Part shown: positions 25,960-33,740 of the stretch, piece by piece
Layout: each line of letters opens with the position of its first letter
Position numbering within the stretch: the stretch's first letter is position 1
Assembly (NCBI RefSeq): GCF_020740795.1
Contig: NC_067296.1
Span: 5,123,001 to 5,187,000 of the forward strand
Origin: Apus apus
Taxonomy: Eukaryota; Chordata; Aves; Apodiformes; Apodidae
Reading direction: 5' to 3'
Length of the DNA: 64,000 nt
The notes under the pieces: generated by a model
What the model saw: the letters and a program-made list of their open reading frames with translations, nothing else
Database searches by the model: none
What the model was told of the DNA's origin: nothing
Position numbers and translations under genes: made by a program

Positions 25960-28160
25960 AGAGAGAGACTCCGGGGAGCCGGGGCAGGGAAGGATGCGGG
26001 CAGGCGGAGGCGGGGGCCGGGCTGCGCGGCCGCGCTGTGCTGCGCGGCCCCGGACAGAACAGCGGAACACAGCGGGATGCCCTGCCGCGGAGCCTGCGCG
26101 CGGGGCTGCGCGGCCGCGGAGCCAGAAGGGCTCTGCAGAGAGCTGGGGATGTTCCCTCTGTCCTCCCCGAAACCTGACACCCGCAGCCCCAAGAGCTTCC
26201 CTGACCTTGGGCTGTCAATCACCGGCACCAACCAGCCTGCTAGAGCCGGGCGGGCACCGCGCCAGCCAGGAAGGGGAGGAGGGGGGATGGGGAGGGGAAA
26301 AAAAGAGCAAAACAAAACAAAACAAAAACATAGGAAGAAAAATTAAACCCTAAACAAGATGGGAACAGTTATCTCGCAATCCCTGGCTCACCCTCGTAAC
26401 ACATCTCGCCTGCCCAGCCCGATGTGGAGCACTCATCTGCCGGCCGGCAGCAGCGCTCAGCATCTCTGGCAACACTTAGAGAGACGTTTCTACCTTCAGT
26501 GCAAATCATCTTTTTAGCCTTAGACTTCTCTGGTTTGGAATTAAAGACAGTCGGTTTTATACGCTCTCCTAGAGGGGAGGAGGAAAGGGAATATTGAAGA
26601 GAGTCTATTGAACGGTTGGCAGAGACAGTCCGTGAGTTTCTGTCAGTGAATGAGGGGAAAGGGGGTTGTGCTGCCAATTGTGTTTCCTGTCTGAGTGTCC
26701 CTTTTAATTCTGGGAGCAGCCGCAGCCGGTCCTCACCTCTGTCCCGGAGGGGCGTTAGGATCTCGCTCCAGCTGTTAGCAACAGCTCTTGCAAAACTACA
26801 AGATAAAACAAAATACTATATTTTTTTTTTCCCTGAAGCGAATCATCCTCCTGCTCTGCAGGAGATCACGTAGTGAACTGGCGTCCGGCAGCCGAATTAG
26901 TGCAAACCTTGGGCTCTTCCCCTCCACACCCCCATCCCCGGGGGTGCAGGGCAGCTTGCCCCGCCGTGCTGCTGGCGGGGGGTCCGACCGCTTCAGTTCT
27001 GGCCACAAAGGCACCAACACTTCTGCTCTCAGCACCCCCAGAGCCCCTGACCCGCTGCTTCAGCCTAAGGGGCATGGTCCCGTACAGGTCCCAGTCCTGG
27101 CTGTTTGCTACCCCAACCCCATCCTTCCCGAGGATGAGAACGGATGGGGATGAGGACCCGTTCCCTGGCTACACTGGCCTTTTTTAAAGGCACTTGCAGC
27201 ATCTTCGCTCCGGAGAGTGACTAGCAGGTCTCCGGAGCGGGAGGCGGTCAGTGCTCGGTGTCTTCGAGCCGTGTCATCCTCGGGCTACGGGAGCCCCGGT
27301 GCGCGGCAGCAGTTGCAGCTTCCCGGCCTCCTCCGAGTCCCGGGGGAGAACGGGCTGCCCAGGGCTGCCGCATCTCCCGCAGCGGATCCCCAGCGCCCGG
27401 CCGGGGTGTGCTTGGGGAGAAGTGGCTGAAAGGACGGGCGGGGGACGCGCATGCAAAGGAGAGGGGCAAGAGGAAGGTTTTGGGAAGGAAAGATGCTTTA
27501 TCTTCTGCAGTTGACACGCAGCTTCTTTGCGGCGCTGCGGGTGGAAAGCAGGGAGCCCCGAGTTGACCCTCACAGCCCCCCTCTCCCGGGGAGCACGCCG
27601 AGGGCAGGCCGGTTCCTGGGAGGAAAAGAAGGGGTTCTCGTTTTCCCTTTCGCTTCCAGAAACTGCTCTCCGTCTTGCCCCCGACTCCTGTGTCATGTTG
27701 ACATTTTCGGAACGCTGCCCTTTCGGAACTGGTGATGAACGGCGAGAGATCAGAGTCGATACGCGGGGACGGCAATAAGCGAGCGAAGCCGGGGGGGTGT
27801 CCCCTTCACTGATGGGGGTCCCTTGGGGCGGGGGGAGGCAGGCAGTGCCGCCGGGACAGAGCCCTGCCCAGTGGCAGGCCGGGCCAAGCACAAGTGGCTT
27901 TTCGACCCCCTCGACATGTCGGAGATCCCCCCCCCGCCCCGGAGCCGCCTGCGAGGTCCTAGGAAGCCGGCCTGACCCTCTGGGGCCGCAGCGTCCAGCC
28001 GGGCCGGGCTCGTCCCAGCCCCACCGGCCCCAGCTGTGCCCGTGTTGGTCCTTGGCCGTGTTTTTCTTTTCTTTTAAATGGGATAAATTAAACCTCAGGA
28101 ACGGGCCCGGGAGCTGCAGCCGCCCTCGCCGAGCCGCGGGTCTGCCCCGCCACTGACACA
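25960..28160. other. gene-downstream CpG island without a recognised gene
   Basis: Two CpG-dense cores (about 25960-26140 and 27200-28150) lie 2-4 kb beyond the inferred MAFB 3' end. Frames of up to 329 codons exist on the minus strand, but their translations are low-complexity Arg/Pro/Gly-rich sequence without domains. It could be the promoter of a non-coding transcript, a Polycomb-type island or a distal enhancer hub. A complete PBX/MEIS site lies within it. Confidence 0.55.
26212..26221 (-). promoter_or_regulatory. complete PBX/MEIS (PREP) composite site
   Basis: The minus strand reads TGATTGACAG, the full decameric PBX-MEIS/PREP heterodimer consensus. It sits in the gene-downstream CpG-rich region. 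HOX, PBX and MEIS factors pattern the hindbrain where MAFB acts, but occupancy cannot be judged from sequence. Confidence 0.35.
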
Positions 28161-29739
28161 GTTCTGCGGTGGGAATCTGGAGGGCTTTTCTAAGGCCTGT
28201 TTTTCCTATTTTTTGTTGTTGTTGTTGTTCAATTAGCCCTAGTGATTTATTCAATGCATGCATGAAGGGACATTAATATGCGGTGGCAGTTCCCACAAAC
28301 AATATTCCTCTCAGGCTTTCTGCAGCCATAGCATTTACTGGCAAGGGGGGAGGCTATAGAGGGAAAGCCAGGCTCTCCCAACCTTTTCCTCTGCAACTCC
28401 TGTCCCCCCTTCGCAGGGCCGAAGGGTACGAGCTTGTTCTCCGGGCCTGACTCATGTAGCCGGGGGGCTGGGACGGGCCCTGGCCTCTTCAAGCTCCCCC
28501 AGCCCAGCAGCTGGCCCAGCTGGCTCTGACAAGGCAGAGATGCGGCTGAGGTTTAAGAGGGGATTTTGTTTTTAGGTTACTAGTTTTACTTGCAATTCTT
28601 TCCCCGCCACACTCTGTCCTTAACCAGTTTGTTCTAACATGCCTTATGCCCACCCCGCAAAGACAGCTCGCTGCTGTTGGGAAGACAAGCAGGTTAAAGA
28701 GAAGCTAATACTGTTAGTTGTGTGGCGTCTTGGATTTTGTTTTTAAGAAGGATTTAAAGTTCAACACGGTTTTCACACTTCGGGAGCGACAGCGTGCAGA
28801 CACTCTGGGGCTCCCTGTCCCGCAGCCAGGCGAGGAGTGGGTGGTTTCTACCCTTCTCTGGCTGCAATTTGGGGAGCTGGGCGATTATCTGCCTTGAATG
28901 CAGGTGACTGATGGGGTGGGCTGCGAGGTGCTGAGCCCTGGGGGAGATCTGTCCCCTTCTAAAGAGTCTTCTAAAGTGCTCGCTGCTAAAATAATAAGTA
29001 AAAAAAATAATAAATATTTTTAAAAACCCACACCGCACATACAAAAAACGGGCATAAATTAAATGTGCAGATGGAGAGGAGGAAAGAGAATGGCCAGCCT
29101 GGATCCCAAAGGAGCCAGAGGAAAGGAGAGACTTGTCCAAGTCCTCTCCTTTATAATGCAAAAAAGAAAAAGGAGGGGGGGGAAGAAAAGAAAGGAAGAA
29201 AAAAAAAAGAGCCGAGTGTCTGCTCTTAGGGTTTCCCCTCCCTGGCTGCCCGGGGGTGGCAGAGGCCGGAGGCTCCCGCTCCCCGCCGGGCTGCAGCGGG
29301 ACACCCCGGCAGAGCCGGGCCCTGCTCGGGGCTCCTGCCTCCCCGCTCCTCCCGGCTGCAGGGCTGGGATGGGATACGGGGCGAGGGGGGGGAAGGATGT
29401 GACACCCTGCTACAGGCGAGATTTGGGAACTGCGAAGGAGGGTGCGGAGCTGAGCGGTCCCACCCTGAGTGCAGCAGCGTTCCCTAGGGGGCAAAGCGGC
29501 TTCGCGACCCCCCGTGCAGAGCCCGGCGCTGGGAGAAGAGCTGGGAACTGCCCGGGCAGGGCACCAGGGTCAGGGGAAAGAAGAATCCCCAAGTTTCCCA
29601 TTTTCCTGGGGTTTTTTTGGGGGGGAACGCGAGACGTCAGAGAAGCAGGTCCCTCCAAGAAATGCCATTTCAATGATTTTAATAAGCAAAATAGGAAACA
29701 ATTTTAATAACCAAAAACAGAAACCAGTCTGAATAAAAC
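28161..29739. other. intergenic region between the CpG island and MAFB 3' end
   Basis: Mixed sequence: a GTT repeat near 28215, a TGACTCA motif at 28448-28454, an AT-rich patch near 28990-29060 and a second CpG-rich patch at about 29220-29640 that includes a CTCF-like motif. No coding gene is recognised. Confidence 0.45.
29482..29492 (+). promoter_or_regulatory. CTCF-like core motif
   Basis: The plus strand reads CCTAGGGGGCA within a GC-rich context, matching the central CTAGGGGGC part of the CTCF consensus. It lies just beyond the inferred MAFB 3' end. The outer motif positions match only partly. Confidence 0.3.
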
Positions 29740-29756
29740 TACAATAGACCAGGTTT

Positions 29757-29762
29757 TTTAAT
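29757..29762 (-). terminator. candidate distal poly(A) signal (ATTAAA) of MAFB
   Basis: ATTAAA on the minus strand is followed in the gene direction by GU-rich sequence over the next 60 nt. Further ATTAAA copies lie at 29703-29708 and 29678-29683. Below about 29640 the sequence turns GC-rich, consistent with leaving the 3' UTR. Using this site keeps the microRNA site at 30076-30083 inside the transcript. Confidence 0.4.
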
Positions 29763-30075
29763 ATTTTTCATATCATAAGCAGGATTTGAAATTGATCCCT
29801 TCAGAACTTTACACGAAATAAAAACAATTATTTTTTTTTTTTCCGCTGCTGCAATGTTTTGATTTCAACACAGTTGAATCAGTAAAAACCAAAGATCGTT
29901 TTCTGATGCATGACTAATATCCACATATTTAAAACTGCAAGCACCATGCTGTTCATTACAATCTTGTTATTACTGTTAATTTATAAACTAATACAAACTT
30001 AAAATGCATCCGGCCAGCAGTGCCAGCTATCCTAAAAGGAAACTAAAAAATAAGTTTTCATTTTGGTATTTTTGT

Positions 30076-30083
30076 CAGTGCAA
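30076..30083 (-). promoter_or_regulatory. composite miR-148/152 and miR-130/301 seed site
   Basis: In the MAFB mRNA this reads TTGCACTG followed by A. It contains a full 8-mer match (TGCACTGA) for the miR-148/152 seed and an overlapping 7-mer (TTGCACT) for miR-130/301. Published work reports MAFB as a target of miR-130a and of miR-148a. The presence of the match inside the expected 3' UTR is seen here; its use in birds is inferred. Confidence 0.5.
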
Positions 30084-30459
30084 CGTAAATCCTTTTACTG
30101 ACCTGCAGGAGGAAAAAGAAAAAAAAAAAAAAAAAAAGTAATAAAAACACCCATAAGACTCCAAACTACTACTACTATACAACTGCAAATAAATTTTGGC
30201 TAAAACTTTCACTTGCTGCATAGGGAAGCAGAGAAGCAGATTACAAATCATCGCAGAAGAATACACTTAAAAGTTGCAGTATTGTCTCTTTAGAAAAAAA
30301 TAAAATAATAATAATGATGAAAAAAAATAAAGGAAAAAGAAAAAGTTGAATTTTATATGCTTTTCCAGCCCACTCATCTGCTGCCACTGAGAAACCCAGC
30401 TGCAGTGAGGACACGGAGCCCTCGCTGCTGTCTCGACTTGGCTCATAACAAAGAGGGGG

Positions 30460-30478
30460 TTTATTATTATTATTTATT
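30460..30478 (-). terminator. candidate proximal poly(A) signals of MAFB
   Basis: Two AATAAA hexamers are present on the minus strand (plus-strand TTTATT at 30460-30465 and 30473-30478), embedded in a TTA-rich stretch. They would give a 3' UTR of about 1.4 kb. A low-complexity origin of the hexamers cannot be excluded. Confidence 0.35.
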
Positions 30479-31269
30479 TACCGAAAATCAAGGGGCAGTT
30501 GTTTCTTAAAAGGAACCGGTATCTCGTCCGTCCCTCGCTTCCTGAGTGTGCAATCAGAAGGGAAACTGTATGGCCAAGCTTCATCACTCCAGGCTGGGAA
30601 TGTCCTGAAGGAAAGAGCTTCACTGTCACTTTAAAGCATGGAGGAGGCTCTAGTGACCGAGGAGAGTTTTTCCCTGTTAACTTTAGGTTTGTCAACGCCA
30701 TTTAGGCGTTTTTGCTTCTGCCCCAACAAACAAAAACCAAAATGAAAACTAAAACAAAATTAAAAAAAAATAAAAAAACACAACTTAAAAGTGCACCAGA
30801 TATACAAAGTTGTTGGTTGGTTGTTGTTGTTTTTTTTTCTAATGCAAAATGCCCATAACTTTTTTCCTTAAGTATCTCTTTAATACCAAACAAACCGTAT
30901 AACCAGCCTGCTGAAATGTTGTTTGTGTGTTGTTTTTGTGTTTTTTTTTCTTTTCTCCTGTGCGGTTTGAAGTAGCAGATATTTACAAGCTAACAACCAT
31001 AAAAGAAAATAAAGAGAGCAAAACCAACGAACAAAACTGCACAAGCAGTAAAAAGTTTGATAACTTGTGATGCTTTTCTTATCGATGAAACAAAACAACA
31101 ACAGAAATCTATGATCGATGATCAACATGCTATAGTTAAACAAGAAAATGGTACAAAATAGAAATTATTACCATACATGTCCAGCATGCAGGATTAATAT
31201 TTTTAATGCAGATTTTCGTATTTTTCTATATAATCAAGCAGGCAATAAAACTGATGAGTTTTTTTTTTT

Positions 31270-31309
31270 CCTTTCTTTCATTCATTCTTTCTTTCTTTCT
31301 TTCCTTTCT
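31270..31309. repeat. TTTC-rich microsatellite in the MAFB 3' UTR
   Basis: A T run passes into TTTC and TTCA tetranucleotide units, giving a purine-rich GAAA tract in the mRNA. It lies between the first CAAGCAGGCA copy and the main tandem array. Confidence 0.85.
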
Positions 31310-31348
31310 GAGATTGAATGTCCCATCTGAGTCCTGTAACTTATTTCT

Positions 31349-31572
31349 CAAAGCAGGCAATATATGAAGACTTTGCATATATTGTCCTTTTTATTTATTC
31401 TCCTTCTCCAAGCAGGTAAATTGTGCATGAGATGGTGCTGTATATGTCCTCTCTCTTTCCAAGCAGGCAGTATGTTATAGATGGCTTGTTCATTGTCCTT
31501 TTATTATTATTGTTCTCTTAAAGTCCATCTCGTTCTGCAAGCAAGCGATCTATAAAACGCTTCACTTGTCCT
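31349..31572 (-). repeat. decayed tandem repeat array in the MAFB 3' UTR
   Basis: Four related units, given on the plus strand, start with a CAAGCAGG-type motif and end with GTCCT. They lie at 31349-31388, 31408-31450, 31459-31499 and 31538-31572. Pyrimidine-rich linkers of 8-38 bp separate them. A further CAAGCAGGCA lies at 31235-31244. Internal inverted repeats occur: the first unit has a perfect 9-bp stem (31358-31366 with 31376-31384) and a 9-nt loop; the third pairs CAAGC with GCTTG; the fourth pairs AAGCG with CGCTT, extended by CAAG/CTTG. In the mRNA each unit reads AGGAC...CCTGCTTG. I do not recognise this as a named element. Confidence 0.65.
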
Positions 31573-31891
31573 TTTTTCCTCTGCCTCTGTCCCTCTCTCT
31601 AACTTGCAAACGAAAGTCGAAAAGTTGCACTTTACCTCTCCCATCCCCACCCCCAGCCTACTTTTCCCACAGCTACTCTAGAAGACTGGATGCTGCAAAA
31701 AAAAAAAATAATAAAAAATTAAAAAAAAATCAAGTCTCTATTTTTCTCTCCTTCTTTCTCTCTAGTCAAGCAGACAGATGGATGGAGATGTCAGAGGAGG
31801 ATGGGAGCAGGGGGGAAGGTGACGGGGGTCAGGTTTGGGGGGTGGGGTTTTTTTGTTTGTTGTTTTTTTTTTAATTATTTTTGTTAAGCAC

Positions 31892-32827
31892 TCACATGAA
31901 GAACTCGGGGGAAGACGGGTTGTCACTGGTGGAGCCGGCCTCTCTGAAGCCATTGCTGGCAAGTTTCTCACACTTGAGCTTGTAGGCGTCTCTCTCTCTG
32001 GCCAGCCGGGTCACTTCTTGCTTGAGCTGTTCCACCTGCTGAATGAGCTGGGTCTTTTCGTTCTCCAGGTGGTGTTTCTGCTGGACACGTTTATACCTGC
32101 AGGACTGGGCATAGCCCCTGTTCTTCAAGGTCCTCCTCTTCTGCTTGAGGCGGATCACCTCGTCTTTGGTGAAGCCTCGGAGGTGCCTGTTGAGCTCCCT
32201 CACAGACATGGAGACCAGCTGGTCATCCGAGAAACGGTCCTCCACACTGCTGGAGGGGGGATGCTGCTGGTGCGAGTTCTGGAGCTGCTGGGAGGAGCTG
32301 GAGGAGGTGGAGGGAGTGGGAGAGGCCTGGTGGTGATGATGGTGGTGGTGGTGAGGGTGCCCGCTGCCGGCCAGGTCTTCGTGAGTGACCGCGGGATACT
32401 GGTGGTGATGCTGGTGATGGTGGTGATGATGGTGGTGGTGGGCCCGGAAGTTCTCAAAGCCTTGCAGCTGCTGGGACACCTGGTGGGACCCTATGAGGGC
32501 TTCGACAGCGTCCTCTGGGGTGAGGTTCAGTGCCTCGGGGTTCATCTGCTGGTAGCTGTTGGCCATCCAGTACAGGTCCTCCAAGTGGGTCTTCTGCTCT
32601 GTGGGGCTGAAGCTGGGCGAGGAGGGCACGGAGCTGCAGGGAGTGCTGATGGGGGTGGAGGAGACGGAGCCGGCAGGCTGCAGGCGGGTGCAGTGCCTGC
32701 CAGAGCGGTCGTTCCTGCCCAGGGGCTCCTTCTTCACGTCGAACTTCATCAGGTCGAAGTCGTTGACATACTCCATGGCCAGGGGGCTAGTGGGCAGCTC
32801 GGCTCCGATGCTGAGCTCTCCGGCCAT
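31892..32827 (-). CDS. MAFB: MAFB, large MAF bZIP transcription factor (single exon)
   Basis: This is a complete 311-residue large MAF protein. MAFB binds MARE elements as a dimer in the nucleus and controls hindbrain rhombomere 5/6 identity and macrophage, podocyte and islet differentiation. Seen in the sequence: an acidic, Ser/Thr/Pro-rich transactivation region (1-120) with VKKE at 31-34 (a SUMO consensus, K32); GSK3-type phosphosites spaced by four (S54, T58, T62, S66, S70); the Maf N-terminal motif (about 84-118); two His tracts (130-142 and 157-166); the extended homology region (about 200-225); a basic region with NRGYAQSCR at 236-244; and zipper heptads L254, L261, L268, L275, Y282, L289. 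The start is the ATG at 32827, which has G at -3 and G at +4. The frame stays open upstream but has no ATG. MAFA and c-MAF are excluded by the [24 protein letters not shown] N-terminus. There are no introns, as expected for MAFB. Confidence 0.98.
   Translation of the reverse strand: MAGELSIGAELPTSPLAMEYVNDFDLMKFDVKKEPLGRNDRSGRHCTRLQPAGSVSSTPISTPCSSVPSSPSFSPTEQKTHLEDLYWMANSYQQMNPEALNLTPEDAVEALIGSHQVSQQLQGFENFRAHHHHHHHHHQHHHQYPAVTHEDLAGSGHPHHHHHHHHQASPTPSTSSSSSQQLQNSHQQHPPSSSVEDRFSDDQLVSMSVRELNRHLRGFTKDEVIRLKQKRRTLKNRGYAQSCRYKRVQQKHHLENEKTQLIQQVEQLKQEVTRLARERDAYKLKCEKLASNGFREAGSTSDNPSSPEFFM
32330..32440 (-). repeat. MAFB: two histidine-codon tracts inside MAFB
   Basis: On the plus strand this reads as runs of GTG and ATG triplets; on the coding strand it is CAC/CAT. 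The first tract encodes nine His, one Gln and three His (residues 130-142). The second encodes His-Pro followed by eight His (157-166). The two synonymous His codons are mixed, so the DNA is an imperfect trinucleotide repeat. His tracts in this hinge region are typical of large MAF proteins and separate the transactivation and DNA-binding halves. Confidence 0.9.
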
Positions 32828-33548
32828 CGCTGTCTTGCGGGCACCTCTCCCGGCGGAGGGGGCTGGAGACCTCACTCCAGCGCGCAGCCTGGCAGAGGGG
32901 CTGGCCGCGCTCCCTTATTCCAAATCAACTTTGGCTTTGCTTTTTCGCTTCCTTTCCTCTGCTCCCCCTCCACCTCCGCCTCCTTCTCCCTGCTTCTGGG
33001 GCTTCTTCAGTCCGGGGTAACAAAGCCAAGGACGAGCCGGCACCCGGGGCCGCCTGGATTGTCTCCTGCCTTTTTGTATCAGCGTTTGCAAAGCACCGCA
33101 GGCTGCGGCAGCTCCCGGCCCTGAAACACCCGGTTGCGAGGAGAAAGGAGCGGTAGCAGGAAGGGCAAAAAGCAAAACAAAACAAAAGATGCTGCCTTCG
33201 GGTCTGTGCAGGAAGAAGAACGGTGCAAAACGTCTAGCCCGTGCCCCCGTCTGGGTTTTGTAAGTCCGGAGCCTTCCCCCCGCGGTAGCAGAGCACCGGA
33301 GTCTGCCGCAACTTTCCAGTCCGAGCAGGCGGCCGGGAGAGCGCACTGGCTGTGTCGGCGGTGGTTGGGCTTTGCACGGGAGTTTGCGCTGGCTCTGGCA
33401 GCGCAAGGGAAGGGGAGGGAAGACGGGGAGGAAGGAGGGGAAGGAGGAGGAAAACAAAAAAAAAAAAAAAAAAAAGGAGGAGAGGGGGGACGAGAATAAC
33501 CCAGGTCTCAGCTGTAGCTGCCGCCTCCAGCGCTCGTTGTGCAGCTGT
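32828..33548 (-). other. MAFB: MAFB 5' untranslated leader (inferred)
   Basis: This is the interval between the coding start and the transcription start inferred about 30 bp below the TATA box. It is GC-rich and contains no ATG on the minus strand over the whole stretch, which fits a translated mRNA leader. A strongly pyrimidine-rich segment (mRNA sense) lies at about 33405-33490 and includes an uninterrupted 20-nt U run (plus-strand A run 33456-33475). The exact cap site cannot be read from sequence. Confidence 0.6.
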
Positions 33549-33575
33549 GATTCGCAGCGCAGCCCCCCTTGGCTT

Positions 33576-33637
33576 CTTATATGGCCGTGCCCGCCGAGAG
33601 CGCGGCGGGGGCCGGGGCCGGCGGAGGCCTCGCCAAT
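33576..33637 (-). promoter_or_regulatory. MAFB: MAFB core promoter: TATA box and inverted CCAAT box
   Basis: On the minus strand a TATA element (ATATAAG) lies at 33576-33582. The plus strand carries CCAAT at 33633-33637, which reads ATTGG on the gene strand, about 50 bp upstream of the TATA box, the usual position for NF-Y. Transcription would then start near 33545-33552. A TATA-containing promoter inside a CpG island is typical of inducible developmental transcription factor genes. The start site is inferred. Confidence 0.7.
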
Positions 33638-33643
33638 AGAAGC

Positions 33644-33740
33644 GCGGCGGCGGGGCCGGGCCGGGCCGGGCCGGGGGGGGCGGTGGGGCCGGGCCGGGGA
33701 GGGGGGCGGCGGGGCCGGGCCGGGCGGCGGGGGCGGGCCG
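33644..33740. promoter_or_regulatory. GGGCC-rich, G-quadruplex-prone proximal promoter block
   Basis: Immediately upstream of the CCAAT box is a block of almost pure G and C. Reiterated CGGGC/GGGCC units and several G runs of four to eight lie on the plus strand, which is the template strand of MAFB. It contains GGGGCGG-type Sp/KLF cores and satisfies the simple G-quadruplex pattern several times. Such blocks are common at CpG-island promoters. Function is inferred from position. Confidence 0.55.

Larger units (their letters stand above)
29740..31891 (-). other. MAFB: MAFB 3' untranslated region (inferred extent)
   Basis: This AT-rich stretch follows the MAFB stop codon and has no coding potential. 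Its proposed lower limit rests on two observations. A seed match for microRNAs reported to target MAFB lies at 30076-30083, and an ATTAAA poly(A) signal with GU-rich sequence beyond it lies at 29757-29762. A length of about 2 kb agrees with the long 3' UTR known for mammalian MAFB. It holds a tandem CAAGCAGG repeat array, a TTTC microsatellite and several A/T runs. A shorter form could end at AATAAA copies near 30460-30478. Confidence 0.6.

Noticed and set aside
27274..28263. 329-codon frame on the minus strand in the downstream CpG island
   Set aside because: GC-rich composition removes stop codons. The translation is Arg/Pro/Gly-rich with a Gln run from a GTT repeat and no recognisable domain.
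28448..28454. TGACTCA as a MAF autoregulatory MARE
   Set aside because: The flanking GC bases needed for a MAF site are missing. It is at most an AP-1 core, expected by chance in 64 kb.
32828..32875. N-terminal extension of MAFB by 16 residues
   Set aside because: The upstream start would be GTG rather than ATG. The ATG at 32827 has good context and gives the usual 311-residue avian protein.
31835..33124. 429-codon open frame on the plus strand, fully antisense to MAFB
   Set aside because: It is the mirror of MAFB codon usage: Val/Met runs come from the His tracts. It has no domain and crosses coding, leader and 3' sequence.
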